From the NCBI RefSeq assembly GCF_001429765.1, contig NZ_LMJB01000005.1:188549-252548 (forward strand): a DNA stretch of 64,000 bases, in the 5' to 3' direction. The stretch comes from Flavobacterium sp. Root901. GTDB lineage: Bacteria; Bacteroidota; Bacteroidia; Flavobacteriales; Flavobacteriaceae. The translations under genes and the position numbers were made by a program. Shown here piece after piece: positions 34,725 through 44,042 of this stretch. The notes below the pieces were generated by a model. It was not told the DNA's origin and made no database searches. It saw only the letters and a list, made by a program, of their open reading frames with translations. Within the stretch, counting starts at the first letter, position 1, and each line of letters opens with the position of its first letter.

Positions 34725-35456
34725 ATGTCTGAAAAAATAACTCCATATAAAGACTCTTCTTTAGGTAAGAAAGAGCAGGTTGCCCAAATGTTTGATAACA
34801 TTTCAGGGAACTACGATAACCTGAATCGTGTAATTTCATTTGGTATTGATACTAAGTGGAGAAAAAAAGTATTAAAAATAGTTTCTGATTCTAAACCAAA
34901 AGTAATTCTGGATATTGCTACAGGAACCGGAGATTTGGCTATTTTGATGGCCAGAACAAATGCTGAAAAGATTATTGGTCTTGATATTTCGGCAGGAATG
35001 CTTGAAGTGGGCAGAAAAAAAGTTGATGAAAAAAAACTTTCCAATGTTATTGATTTAGTTTTAGGCGATTCTGAAAACATTCCTTTTGAAGATAATTATT
35101 TTGACGCCATTACAGTAGGTTTCGGAGTGCGTAATTTTGAAAATTTAGAAAAAGGATTTGCCGAAATTTTACGGGTTCTAAAACCAAATGGTGTATTTGT
35201 AATCCTGGAAACTTCTGTTCCTGATAAAACACCATATAAACAAGGATATAAATTTTACACTAAAAATATACTTCCGGTTATTGGAAAATTGTTTTCTAAG
35301 GACAATTCGGCTTACGGTTATTTGTCTGAATCTGCAGCGGCTTTTCCTTATGGCGAGGCGTTAAACAATATTTTAAGAAAAACTGGGTTTATAGATGTTG
35401 CAGCAATGCCGCAAACTTTTGGTGTAGCAACCATTTATTCAGCATCTAAAAAATAG
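34725..35456 (+). CDS. menG: demethylmenaquinone methyltransferase (UbiE/MenG family)
   Basis: SAM-dependent C-methylation in the last step of menaquinone synthesis. 243 residues. It has [23 protein letters not shown] (19-41), the SAM motif [12 protein letters not shown] (about 62-73) and [11 protein letters not shown], and the family motif [29 protein letters not shown]. Bacteroidetes use menaquinone, so the demethylmenaquinone activity is the relevant one. It ends one base before porT, so the two are co-transcribed. Confidence 0.95.
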   Translation: MSEKITPYKDSSLGKKEQVAQMFDNISGNYDNLNRVISFGIDTKWRKKVLKIVSDSKPKVILDIATGTGDLAILMARTNAEKIIGLDISAGMLEVGRKKVDEKKLSNVIDLVLGDSENIPFEDNYFDAITVGFGVRNFENLEKGFAEILRVLKPNGVFVILETSVPDKTPYKQGYKFYTKNILPVIGKLFSKDNSAYGYLSESAAAFPYGEALNNILRKTGFIDVAAMPQTFGVATIYSASKK

Positions 35457-35457
35457 T

Positions 35458-36174
35458 ATGAAAAAAATTGTAATCGTAATTTTACTGGTCTTAACGACAA
35501 AAGGATACTCTCAATTTGCTAAAAGTATGTTTAGTAAAGATCCTATTATCAACCTTGAAAACTGGCAGAAACAGCGTGTCTATTTTGGTTATTATTTAGG
35601 ATTTAACAGTTTCGATTTTAAATTTGATTACAAAAATCCAGTTCAAGGTGACATTCAGGTAAAAAAGACAACCGGATTTAATGTAGGTGTTGTTGCCGAT
35701 TTAAGACTTCAGGAATATATTAATCTTCGTTTTGAACCGGGATTATATTATACAAAAAGAGATTTGTATTATCCCGGCGTAGGAAATTTAGAGAAAGATT
35801 ATCTCAGAGAAGTAAACAGTACTTACATTCACTTTCCTTTATTGTTGAAATTCTCTTCTTTAAGAACCGGAAATATCCGCCCGTATTTAGTTGGAGGAAT
35901 GTCTACTACTTTAAATTTATCAAGCAATTCAAGCTCAAATGATGATAACTTTGAAGGCAAATTCAGGGTAAAACAATGGACTGCTGCTTATGAACTTGGT
36001 TTTGGAATTGATTTCTTTACTGAATATTTTATTTTCTCTCCCTCAGTAAGAGGAATGTTTGGTATAGGCGATGAATTAATTCGCGATAAGCCTGTAAACG
36101 GTCCGAGTCCGTGGACAGATAATATCGATTCTATGAAATCCAGAGCGATTTTAATAAATTTCACATTTCATTAA
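35458..36174 (+). CDS. porT: PorT family outer-membrane protein of type IX secretion
   Basis: 238 residues with a signal peptide (MKKIVIVILLVLTTKGYSQ) and an eight-strand-type beta-barrel: FGYYLGFNSFDFKFDY, NLRFEPGLYYTKRDLYY, STYIHFPLLLKFSSL and ELGFGIDFFTEYFIFSPSVRGMFG. In F. johnsoniae PorT is needed for type IX secretion and gliding, and its gene follows the ubiE-type methyltransferase (recollection), as here. It starts two bases after the menG stop codon. General outer-membrane porT-like proteins exist, but the synteny makes the true PorT likely. Confidence 0.88.
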   Translation: MKKIVIVILLVLTTKGYSQFAKSMFSKDPIINLENWQKQRVYFGYYLGFNSFDFKFDYKNPVQGDIQVKKTTGFNVGVVADLRLQEYINLRFEPGLYYTKRDLYYPGVGNLEKDYLREVNSTYIHFPLLLKFSSLRTGNIRPYLVGGMSTTLNLSSNSSSNDDNFEGKFRVKQWTAAYELGFGIDFFTEYFIFSPSVRGMFGIGDELIRDKPVNGPSPWTDNIDSMKSRAILINFTFH

Positions 36175-36183
36175 AACAAAATA

Positions 36184-36912
36184 TTAACTATTTCGTTTAA
36201 ATTCACTTAAAATAATTGCTGTTGCTGTAGCTACATTTAAACTTTCCGTTTTTTGCAGCTCACCAAATCTTGGAATTGTGATTCGGGTGGTAACTATTTT
36301 TTCAATTTCTGCTGAAATACCGTTGGCTTCGTTACCCATAATAATGATCCCGTTTTGCGGTAAATCATATTGATAAATATTATCGCCATCCATAAAAGTT
36401 CCAAAAACAGGAAGTTTTGTCTGACTTATAAAAGTTTTCAGGTCAACATAATTTACGTTTACTCTGGCAATTGATCCCATAGTAGCCTGAACTACTTTTG
36501 GATTATAAATATCGACTGTTTCTTTTGAACAGATAATTTGTCTGATTCCGAACCAGTCACAAAGACGCATAATTGTACCTAAGTTTCCGGGATCACGAAT
36601 ATCGTCTAAAGCCAGAATTAAACCTGAATTTATAATTTGATTTTCGACAGGCATTTTAAAAACTGCCAGGCAGGAATTTGGCGTAGTTAAAGCACTTATT
36701 TTTTTCAGTTCTTGTTCATTAATGAGAGTTCGCTTTGACTCGTGAACTTTTTCAAAATCGTTTAAAGTGGTGTATAAATGTTCTAATTCAAAATTGGATT
36801 GCAGCAATTCCTGAATTACCTTTACCCCTTCGGCAAAAAATAATTGATTTGCAAAACGCTGTTTTTTTTGATGCAGACCTGATATAAGCTTTATTTGGTT
36901 TTTACTAACCAT
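36184..36912 (-). CDS. SpoU/TrmH family RNA 2'-O-methyltransferase
   Basis: 242 residues from ATG 36912; an upstream in-frame start would overlap the promoter of the divergent gene. It has an N-terminal substrate-binding domain (KKQRFANQLFFAEGVKVIQELL), then the knotted SPOUT domain: ILALDDIRDPGNLGTIMRLCDWFG, IIMGNEANGIS and IPRFGELQKTESLNVATATAIIL. These are the three signature motifs of TrmH-type enzymes. The target, rRNA or tRNA, is not predictable. It converges with porT. Confidence 0.93.
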   Translation of the reverse strand: MVSKNQIKLISGLHQKKQRFANQLFFAEGVKVIQELLQSNFELEHLYTTLNDFEKVHESKRTLINEQELKKISALTTPNSCLAVFKMPVENQIINSGLILALDDIRDPGNLGTIMRLCDWFGIRQIICSKETVDIYNPKVVQATMGSIARVNVNYVDLKTFISQTKLPVFGTFMDGDNIYQYDLPQNGIIIMGNEANGISAEIEKIVTTRITIPRFGELQKTESLNVATATAIILSEFKRNS

Positions 36913-36921
36913 AAAATAATG

Positions 36922-36929
36922 TACTTTTG
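36922..36929 (+). promoter_or_regulatory. promoter -7 element of tamL (TACTTTTG)
   Basis: Perfect TAnnTTTG 20 bases before the TTG start, with a TTTG at 36894-36897 upstream. It supports the TTG start. Confidence 0.5.
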
Positions 36930-36949
36930 AATTAAATATTAAAAAACAC

Positions 36950-39505
36950 TTGAAAAATAATTCCACAAAAATAATAGCATTTATCCTAATAGCAATACTT
37001 ATTTGCGCTTGTAATGCTGTAAAAAGAGTTCCGGATGGAAAAAACCTTCTTGTAAAAAATAATATTCTTGTAAACGGAAAATCTACAAATGATGAAAACG
37101 CATCTAATCAGTTGTATCAAAAACCAAATGGTACTTTATTAGGCTATAAATTGCGTTTAAATTTATATAATCTTGCCAACCTGAATCCAGATTCTACTTA
37201 TCAGGCAAAATTTAAAAACAATCCCGGGTTATACGAACGTCAGGCTAAAATTTTATCAGCCAAACAGGTAGACAGGCTGGGCCAGTCTTTTTTATATAAA
37301 GGAATACATGAGTTTTTAAAAAGTACCGGAGAACCGCCAGTTATTATCGACACCGCCAGAACTAAAAAATCATTACAGCGTTTAAAGTTTTATTATTTTA
37401 ACAATGGTTATTTTAATGTTGTAACAGATTATACAATAGATAGTATTGCCCGAAAAAAAGCGGCTGTAAATTATAACATTACAACGGGCCCTGCTTATAT
37501 TCTTGATACTATTAAAACCAAAATATTAACTCCTGCACTCGATTCGTTGTATAAAACAAACAATGAACCTTCATTTTTAAAATCAGGAAATCAATATAAA
37601 ACTACTGATTTTGAAGATGAAAAAAACCGCATCACAACTTATTACAGAAATCACGGTGCTTACTTTTTTCAGCCAACATACGTAACTTTTGATATCGATA
37701 CAATTGGTAAAAAAAACAAAGCCGATGTAACTTTAATAATCAACAATAACAACATTCAGGAAAGAGATTCAAGCAGAACAGAGCCATTCAAATTGTACAC
37801 TATCAGTGATGTGAACATTTACACTGATTATTCTCCTGCAAATGCAAAAAGTAAAATTAACGACAGCACAACATACAATAATTTTAACCTGTACAGTTAT
37901 AAGAAACTAAAATACAAACCACGCGCAATTACAGATGCCATTTTTATTACTAAAGGAAGCGTTTTCTCTGATACAAGAACCACACTTTCTTCAAGATATT
38001 TGAATAACCTTAAAATTTTCAATTATCCCTCTATTCAGTATGAAGTTGATAAACGCGACCCAACCGGAGAATCCTTAATTGCCAAAGTTTATTTAACACC
38101 AAGAAAAAAATACAGTTTTGGAGCAACATTAGATTTTACCCATTCTAATATTCAGGATTTTGGAATTGGAGCCAGTGTTTCAGAAACTATTCGAAATGTA
38201 TTTAACAGGGCCGAAACATTAGAGATTTCTGCGCGGGCCAATATTGGTTCCTCAAAAGACATGGCAAACCCAAACAATAACTTTTTCAACGTTTCGGAAT
38301 ACGGATTGGATTTAAAACTTAATTTTCCAAGAATCCTGATGCCTTTTGGAACAGAAAAAATTATTCCGAAGAGAATGATTCCTTCTACCTCAATTGCTGC
38401 AGGTTTTTCAAAACAGCGGAATATTGGTTTAGATAAAGAAAATTTTACCGGAGGAATCGCTTACAACTGGTCTCCTAAAAGACGTAATACAGTAAAATTT
38501 GATTTATTGAACGCTCAATATGTTCGAAACCTAAACCCAAATAACTATTTCAATGTTTATAAATCTTCTTATAATGAATTAAATAGTATTGCACAGGATC
38601 ACAATCCTTCTGCCGGAAATATTGATGGAGACGGAAACTTAATTATACCTTCGGGGACAACTAATTTTACAAACGAAGTATTAACGCAGCAAACCGACTT
38701 AAAACCTGGCGATGCACAATATAAAGATGTAGAAAGTATAGAAGAAAGAAGGGTTCGTTTAACTGAAAATGATTTTATTCTCTCTACCAGTTATACTTTT
38801 ACGAAAACCACTAAAACAGATTTGGCAGATAATACTTTTTATCAGTTTAAAACTAAATTAGAATCTGCAGGAACTTTATTATCAGCCATTTCCAGCATTG
38901 GAAACTTAACTAAAAACACCAATGGCAATTACGAGATTTTCAATTTAGAGTATGCTGAATATATTAAAGGAGAATTTGATTATATAAAGCACTGGGATTT
39001 TGGAAAAGAAAAAGTATTAGCCGTAAGAAGCTTTTTTGGAATTGCCATTCCATTTGGTAATTCAAACTACATTCCGTTTTCACGAAGTTATTATTCCGGG
39101 GGATCAAACGACAACAGAGCCTGGCAGCCATACTCTCTGGGTCCGGGAAGCACAAATGCTTTAAACGATTTTAACGAAGCAAATATGAAAATTGCCCTTA
39201 GTGCCGAATACCGATTTAAAATTTTTGGCGATGTTAAAGGAGCGATCTTTGCAGACGCCGGAAATATCTGGAATGTACTCGATAATGTAATAGACCCGAA
39301 AGCAAAATTCGACAACTTAAACGATTTAGAAGAAATTGCTTTAGGTTCAGGATTTGGATTACGATATGATTTAAGCTTTTTTGTTATTCGTTTAGATTTA
39401 GGCTTCAAGACTTATAATCCGGCACATGACAAGGGTGACCGATGGTTTAAAGAGTACAATTTTGGACACTCTGTTTTAAATTTTGGTATAAATTATCCTT
39501 TCTAA
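36950..39505 (+). CDS. tamL: TamL, BamA/TamA-family outer-membrane assembly lipoprotein
   Basis: 851 residues starting with TTG. A lipoprotein signal (IAFILIAILICAC, lipobox ending at Cys20) is followed by POTRA-like domains (FLKSTGEPPVIIDTARTKKS; YFNNGYFNVVTDYTID) and a 16-strand BamA-type barrel with RSYYSGGSNDNRAW (the RGF-like region) and EYRFKIFGDVKGAIFADAGNIW. The last strand ends in SVLNFGINYPF with the terminal Phe. The lipid anchor at the N-terminus distinguishes TamL from BamA/TamA; it acts in outer-membrane protein insertion. In F. johnsoniae I recall it as Fjoh_1464, two genes from porT. TamB is not in the window. Confidence 0.88.
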   Translation: MKNNSTKIIAFILIAILICACNAVKRVPDGKNLLVKNNILVNGKSTNDENASNQLYQKPNGTLLGYKLRLNLYNLANLNPDSTYQAKFKNNPGLYERQAKILSAKQVDRLGQSFLYKGIHEFLKSTGEPPVIIDTARTKKSLQRLKFYYFNNGYFNVVTDYTIDSIARKKAAVNYNITTGPAYILDTIKTKILTPALDSLYKTNNEPSFLKSGNQYKTTDFEDEKNRITTYYRNHGAYFFQPTYVTFDIDTIGKKNKADVTLIINNNNIQERDSSRTEPFKLYTISDVNIYTDYSPANAKSKINDSTTYNNFNLYSYKKLKYKPRAITDAIFITKGSVFSDTRTTLSSRYLNNLKIFNYPSIQYEVDKRDPTGESLIAKVYLTPRKKYSFGATLDFTHSNIQDFGIGASVSETIRNVFNRAETLEISARANIGSSKDMANPNNNFFNVSEYGLDLKLNFPRILMPFGTEKIIPKRMIPSTSIAAGFSKQRNIGLDKENFTGGIAYNWSPKRRNTVKFDLLNAQYVRNLNPNNYFNVYKSSYNELNSIAQDHNPSAGNIDGDGNLIIPSGTTNFTNEVLTQQTDLKPGDAQYKDVESIEERRVRLTENDFILSTSYTFTKTTKTDLADNTFYQFKTKLESAGTLLSAISSIGNLTKNTNGNYEIFNLEYAEYIKGEFDYIKHWDFGKEKVLAVRSFFGIAIPFGNSNYIPFSRSYYSGGSNDNRAWQPYSLGPGSTNALNDFNEANMKIALSAEYRFKIFGDVKGAIFADAGNIWNVLDNVIDPKAKFDNLNDLEEIALGSGFGLRYDLSFFVIRLDLGFKTYNPAHDKGDRWFKEYNFGHSVLNFGINYPF

Positions 39506-39565
39506 TGCTAATTAATTCTTATTTTTGCAACCTAAAAACTAAAAACAACTATAAAAAAAATTACA

Positions 39566-40633
39566 ATGGCACACAACATTAAACCAGGAGTAGCTACAGG
39601 AGATCAGGTTCAGGAGATTTTTAATTATGCAAAGGAAAAAGGATTTGCTTTACCAGCTGTAAACGTAACTGGTTCTAGTACAATCAATGGGGTTCTTGAA
39701 ACTGCAGCAAAACTAAATGCGCCAGTTATTATTCAATTTTCAAACGGAGGAGCACAATTTAACGCAGGAAAAGGTTTATCTAACGCAGGCGAAAAAGCAG
39801 CAATTGCTGGTGGAATCGCTGGAGCATTACATATTCATACATTAGCAGAAGCTTACGGTGCAACTGTAATTTTACATACTGACCACTGTGCAAAAAAATT
39901 ATTACCTTGGATTGATGGTTTGTTAGACGCTTCTGAAAAACATTTTGCAGAAACAGGAAAACCATTATTTAGTTCTCACATGATCGATTTGTCTGAGGAG
40001 CCAATCGAAGAGAACATTGAAATCTGTAAAGAATATTTAGCGAGAATGAGCAAAATGGGAATGACATTAGAAATCGAACTTGGTATTACAGGTGGTGAGG
40101 AAGATGGCGTTGACAACTCAGACGTAGACAGCTCAAAATTATATACACAGCCAGAAGAAGTAGCTTATGCTTACGAAGAATTATCTAAAGTAAGTCCTAA
40201 ATTTACAATCGCTGCTGCTTTTGGAAACGTTCACGGTGTTTACAAACCAGGAAACGTAAAATTGACTCCAAAAATCTTAAAAAATTCTCAGGATTACGTA
40301 CAAAACAAATTCAACACTGGACACAATCCGGTAGATTTCGTTTTCCACGGAGGTTCAGGTTCTACACTTGAAGAAATCAGAGAAGGAATCAGCTACGGAG
40401 TTGTAAAAATGAACATCGATACAGATTTACAATTTGCATACACAGAAGGAATTCGTGATTATATGGTTAAAAATCTTGACTATTTAAAATCACAAATTGG
40501 TAACCCTGAAGGTGCTGATGCTCCAAACAAAAAATATTATGACCCAAGAAGATGGGTTCGTGAAAGTGAAGTAACATTCAACGCAAGACTTGAACAAGCT
40601 TTTGCTGACTTAAACAATGTGAACACATTATAA
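39566..40633 (+). CDS. fbaA: fructose-bisphosphate aldolase, class II
   Basis: Zinc enzyme of glycolysis and gluconeogenesis. 355 residues, the class IIA size. HTDHCAKKLLPWIDGLL (about 105-121) gives the zinc His and catalytic Asp. GKPLFSSHMIDLSEEPIEENI, FGNVHGVYKPGNVKL with another zinc His, FVFHGGSGSTLEEI and the phosphate-binding VKMNIDTDLQFAYTEGIRDY follow. The promoter element TATTTTTG is at 39520-39527. The tail region 40634-40700 holds inverted repeats. Confidence 0.97.
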   Translation: MAHNIKPGVATGDQVQEIFNYAKEKGFALPAVNVTGSSTINGVLETAAKLNAPVIIQFSNGGAQFNAGKGLSNAGEKAAIAGGIAGALHIHTLAEAYGATVILHTDHCAKKLLPWIDGLLDASEKHFAETGKPLFSSHMIDLSEEPIEENIEICKEYLARMSKMGMTLEIELGITGGEEDGVDNSDVDSSKLYTQPEEVAYAYEELSKVSPKFTIAAAFGNVHGVYKPGNVKLTPKILKNSQDYVQNKFNTGHNPVDFVFHGGSGSTLEEIREGISYGVVKMNIDTDLQFAYTEGIRDYMVKNLDYLKSQIGNPEGADAPNKKYYDPRRWVRESEVTFNARLEQAFADLNNVNTL

Positions 40634-40638
40634 TAAAA

Positions 40639-40695
40639 GTTTCAAGTATCAGGTTTAAAGTTTCAAGTTCACGTCTGAAACTTGAAACCTGAAAC
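40639..40695. repeat. inverted and interspersed repeat (AACTTGAAACCTGAAAC)
   Basis: GTTTCAAGTT (40659-40668) and AACTTGAAAC (40679-40688) form a hairpin. The 17 bases at 40679-40695 also occur exactly at 30044-30060 between etfB and etfA. An imperfect extra arm lies at 40639-40655. This is a short intergenic repeat family lying inside operon-like gaps. Confidence 0.65.
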
Positions 40696-40712
40696 AAAAA
40701 AAACAATAAAAT

Positions 40713-41567
40713 ATGGCTTGGTTTAAAAGACAAGAAAAAGGGATTACGACCGCTACAGAAGATAAGATGGACGTTCCGAAAGGATTGTGGTACAAATCTC
40801 CTACTGGAAAAATTATTGATGCAGACGAATTAGCACGCAACTTATTCGTAAGCCCTGAAGATGATTTTCATGTTCGAATTGGAAGCGCAACCTATTTTGA
40901 AATTTTATTCGACAATAACGAATTTGTTGAGTTAGATAAAAACATGACATCAAAAGATCCTCTGCATTTTGTGGACACAAAAAAATATGCAGAAAGATTA
41001 AAAGATGTAATGGAAAAAACTCATCTTAAAGACGCTGTACGTACGGGAGTAGGGAAATCTAAAGGAAAAGAACTTGTAATCTGCTGTATGGATTTTGCTT
41101 TTATTGGTGGATCTATGGGTGCGGTTGTAGGTGAAAAAATTGCAAGAGGTATTGATCACGCGATCAAAAACAAACTTCCTTTTGTAATGATTTCTAAATC
41201 TGGTGGTGCCCGTATGATGGAAGCTGCTTATTCTTTAATGCAATTGGCAAAAACTTCTGTAAAATTAGCTCAGTTAGCTGAAGCTAAACTGCCATACATT
41301 TCTCTTTGTACAGACCCGACAACTGGGGGAACAACTGCATCTTACGCAATGTTAGGAGATATCAACATCTCTGAGCCGGGCGCTTTGATTGGTTTTGCCG
41401 GTCCGCGTGTTGTTCGTGACACTACAGGAAAAGATTTACCGGAAGGTTTCCAAACTGCTGAGTTTCTTTTAGAACACGGTTTCCTTGACTTTATTACACC
41501 AAGAAAAGAATTGAAAGATAAAATCAATTTATATATCGATTTGATTCAGAATAATGATATCAGATAG
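40713..41567 (+). CDS. accD: acetyl-CoA carboxylase carboxyltransferase, beta subunit
   Basis: Transfers the carboxyl group from biotin to acetyl-CoA in fatty acid synthesis, together with AccA. 284 residues. The carboxyltransferase core is intact: [61 protein letters not shown] and [32 protein letters not shown]. The N-terminal zinc ribbon normally has four Cys (CxxC...CxxC). Here the aligned stretch is [20 protein letters not shown] and then VSPEDDFH, with no Cys, so zinc should not bind. The fold around it is still aligned. Confidence 0.95.
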   Translation: MAWFKRQEKGITTATEDKMDVPKGLWYKSPTGKIIDADELARNLFVSPEDDFHVRIGSATYFEILFDNNEFVELDKNMTSKDPLHFVDTKKYAERLKDVMEKTHLKDAVRTGVGKSKGKELVICCMDFAFIGGSMGAVVGEKIARGIDHAIKNKLPFVMISKSGGARMMEAAYSLMQLAKTSVKLAQLAEAKLPYISLCTDPTTGGTTASYAMLGDINISEPGALIGFAGPRVVRDTTGKDLPEGFQTAEFLLEHGFLDFITPRKELKDKINLYIDLIQNNDIR

Positions 41568-41588
41568 TTTTTAAAACTGCTATTAATA

Positions 41589-41624
41589 TAAAATCCCAAG
41601 ATTTGCTTCTTGGGATTTTTTTAT
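41589..41624. terminator. bidirectional terminator accD/cupin gene
   Basis: AAATCCCAAGA (41591-41601) and TCTTGGGATTT (41608-41618), then T run. It lies between convergent genes. Confidence 0.85.
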
Positions 41625-41660
41625 ATTTAAGTTTTGCCTTTAAATAATTGCAAAATTAGA

Positions 41661-42545
41661 TTAGTTTTTTGGTCTGTCATTTCTTAATTCTCTTTCAGCA
41701 ATTTTGAAAACCAATTTCTCACGCCATTTAGCATAACGTTCTCTAAAAACTATTTTTATAGCACTATCGACTGCGCCATGCATAAATAAACTCCATACAC
41801 TAGCGATTTTTCTTGAAACAGAACTATCCCATGCACGAAGTGTCAACGAAAAAGAACCGTCAATATAGCGCATCCAGTGCCACATTCCTGTTGGCATAAA
41901 TAAGGTATCTCCATGTTCGAGAAAAACCTCATAACCCTCTACTCCCTTTAGAGCCGGAAATTTTTCAAAATCGGGATTGGCAACATCGTAATCTTCTAAT
42001 GCATAAGTGGTATTAGGAAGACAATACAACCTTTTCTTCCATTTATTATCAAATAATATAATATGTTTTCTGCCTCCAAAATGAGTATGAAAAAGATGTG
42101 GCAGATCAATATCATAATGCAAAAAAGTAATTGCTTTTGAACCTCCAAAAAACATTGCCGGCATGCTTTCTATAAAACCGCCCATTAATTCTTTTGGGAT
42201 TTTTACATCATTAACTAATTCGGGTTTGTGTTTAAAGAGATTGAAGAAAAAAATACGCAAATCTGTTGGCTCTCTTTTTATTAAATCGAGATAATCGCCA
42301 AATTTCATACTGGCAATCGAAGCATTAATTACTTTAGCGGGATCGGCTTTAGAATTGTCCACTAGTTTTACTTCAATATCTCCTGCAATTTGCTTAAAAT
42401 ATTCCGTCGACCATTTTTCTCTGGCGGGCCAGTCTTTTGTTAGTCCTTTTATAATTAAAGGTTTCCTTTTATCTAAATAATTCTTTTTAAAATCATCTCT
42501 GGAAATAGACTCAATAATATCAACATGTTTTAATATAAAGCTCAT
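41661..42545 (-). CDS. cupin-like (JmjC-type) 2-oxoglutarate-dependent oxygenase family protein
   Basis: 294 residues of the cupin-8 family. An N-terminal segment (SRDDFKKNYLDKRKPLIIKGLTKDWPA) typical of this group precedes the double-stranded beta-helix, with HYDIDLPHLFHTHFGGRKHIILF (HxD iron ligands, about 143-165) and GDTLFMPTGMWHWMRYIDGSFSLTLRAW with the distal His. Relatives are protein or RNA hydroxylases; the substrate here is unknown. It stands alone on the minus strand between accD and the ABC permease. Confidence 0.88.
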   Translation of the reverse strand: MSFILKHVDIIESISRDDFKKNYLDKRKPLIIKGLTKDWPAREKWSTEYFKQIAGDIEVKLVDNSKADPAKVINASIASMKFGDYLDLIKREPTDLRIFFFNLFKHKPELVNDVKIPKELMGGFIESMPAMFFGGSKAITFLHYDIDLPHLFHTHFGGRKHIILFDNKWKKRLYCLPNTTYALEDYDVANPDFEKFPALKGVEGYEVFLEHGDTLFMPTGMWHWMRYIDGSFSLTLRAWDSSVSRKIASVWSLFMHGAVDSAIKIVFRERYAKWREKLVFKIAERELRNDRPKN

Positions 42546-42630
42546 TTTTTTTAGTGATTTAAATTGTTATTTACACAAAAAAATCCAACCAACTCCAGTC
42601 TTCAAGAATTACATAAAATAAAAATGACAG

Positions 42631-43878
42631 CTACATTCCCGTTCGGATAGCTTCAACAGGATCTAAATTTGCAGCAGAAATTGCCGGAAGTATTCCCGAA
42701 ATCAATCCAATCAATGCTGCTAAACCGGTTCCTAAAAGTATATTTCCCAGACTCAAAACAAATTCGAAATCAAGTACTTTTGTCAGAATAATTGAAATTC
42801 CCCAAACCATCAATAATCCAATAATTCCACCAATTACAGATAGAATTATGGCTTCAAACAAAAACTGAAATAATATGAAACGATTTTTGGCTCCCAATGA
42901 TTTTTGAATTCCAATTAAATTGGTTCTTTCCTTAACCGAAACAAACATAATATTAGCAATTCCGAAACCGCCGACTAAAAGAGAAAATCCGCTGATAATC
43001 CATCCTACAACATTCATTTGGCCTAAAATTCCGTCGATAAAATCTGTAAATCCAGAAAGCACATTAATAAAAAAGTTGTCCATTTCTCCTGCTTTCATTC
43101 CGCGAATTGCTCGCAGCTTTTGCGCAACTTCAGCTTTGTAAGCATCCATATCAACACCTTTTGTAGGCTTTAAAACAATAACCGGTGTCATGGCGTCGCT
43201 GTCACCATACATTCTGCGTAAAAAATTTGCCGGCAGATAAACAGATGTATCGTTGCTGTCTCCAAAAAATCCTGCTCCTTGTTTTGTAATTACGCCAATA
43301 ACTGTAAAACGCTGTCCATACAATCGAATATTTTTTCCAATTGGATCACTGGAACCAAAAAGACCTTCAGCGATTTCATACCCCAAAACAATAACTGCAG
43401 TTCCTGAGTTTGATTCAGATTCATTATAGAATCTTCCTTTATCAAAACTTAATCCGTCAATATCTACCATCTCAAAAGAAGAAGGAACGATATTTACATC
43501 GGCAACCGTTTTTGAATCATATTTTAAAGTTTCGTGATTTACAAACAGTTGATATCCTACCTGATCTGTATTATTCATTGAATTTTTCAGACCTATATAT
43601 TCATCATATTTTACATTTGGAAACTGTTCTCTTTTCCATTGTGGAATTTCAGACGGTCCAAAACAGTATTTCATTAAATAAATCGTATTTTTATCTAAGC
43701 TGCTCAAATCTTTAGAGATTTTTTTATCCAAAGAATCAACTGCGGCCAGGACGGCAATAATTGAAAAAATACCAATTGTAACACCTAACAGCGACAATAA
43801 AGTCCGTAATTTATTATTGCGTAATGCGTTTATGGCAAAACTGAGACTTTCTTTTAATAATCGTAGATAAAGAAGCAT
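42631..43878 (-). CDS. MacB-type ABC transporter permease
   Basis: 415 residues. One N-terminal transmembrane helix (LRTLLSLLGVTIGIFSIIAVLAAV) with the MacB leader pattern is followed by a periplasmic MacB-PCD domain (about 45-285) and three FtsX-type helices at the C-terminus, ending DPVEAIRTGM, the usual coupling end of this family. The ATPase partner is not adjacent. The family includes lipoprotein, peptide or drug efflux and mechanotransmission proteins, so the role is open. Confidence 0.9.
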   Translation of the reverse strand: MLLYLRLLKESLSFAINALRNNKLRTLLSLLGVTIGIFSIIAVLAAVDSLDKKISKDLSSLDKNTIYLMKYCFGPSEIPQWKREQFPNVKYDEYIGLKNSMNNTDQVGYQLFVNHETLKYDSKTVADVNIVPSSFEMVDIDGLSFDKGRFYNESESNSGTAVIVLGYEIAEGLFGSSDPIGKNIRLYGQRFTVIGVITKQGAGFFGDSNDTSVYLPANFLRRMYGDSDAMTPVIVLKPTKGVDMDAYKAEVAQKLRAIRGMKAGEMDNFFINVLSGFTDFIDGILGQMNVVGWIISGFSLLVGGFGIANIMFVSVKERTNLIGIQKSLGAKNRFILFQFLFEAIILSVIGGIIGLLMVWGISIILTKVLDFEFVLSLGNILLGTGLAALIGLISGILPAISAANLDPVEAIRTGM

Positions 43879-44010
43879 ATTATGTATTTTTCAATAAAGT
43901 AAAATTCAATAATTTAAAAACAAAAACCTAATAAAAGTTAACTTACTCATCAGTAGATTTTTTTAAGAGAATGTTACATTAATTTCTTTTAAAATAATAT
44001 ATAAAAAAAC

Positions 44011-44018
44011 TACTTTTG
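44011..44018 (+). promoter_or_regulatory. purH promoter -7 element TACTTTTG
   Basis: Perfect TAnnTTTG 24 bases before the ATG at 44043. A TTG inside it (44016) is in frame with purH but cannot be the start if this element is the promoter. Confidence 0.55.
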
Positions 44019-44042
44019 CAGTCTGAAAATCATAACTACACA

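Noticed and set aside
44016..44042. TTG start extending purH by nine residues
   Set aside because: It lies inside the TACTTTTG promoter element; the ATG at 44043 gives the normal N-terminus.
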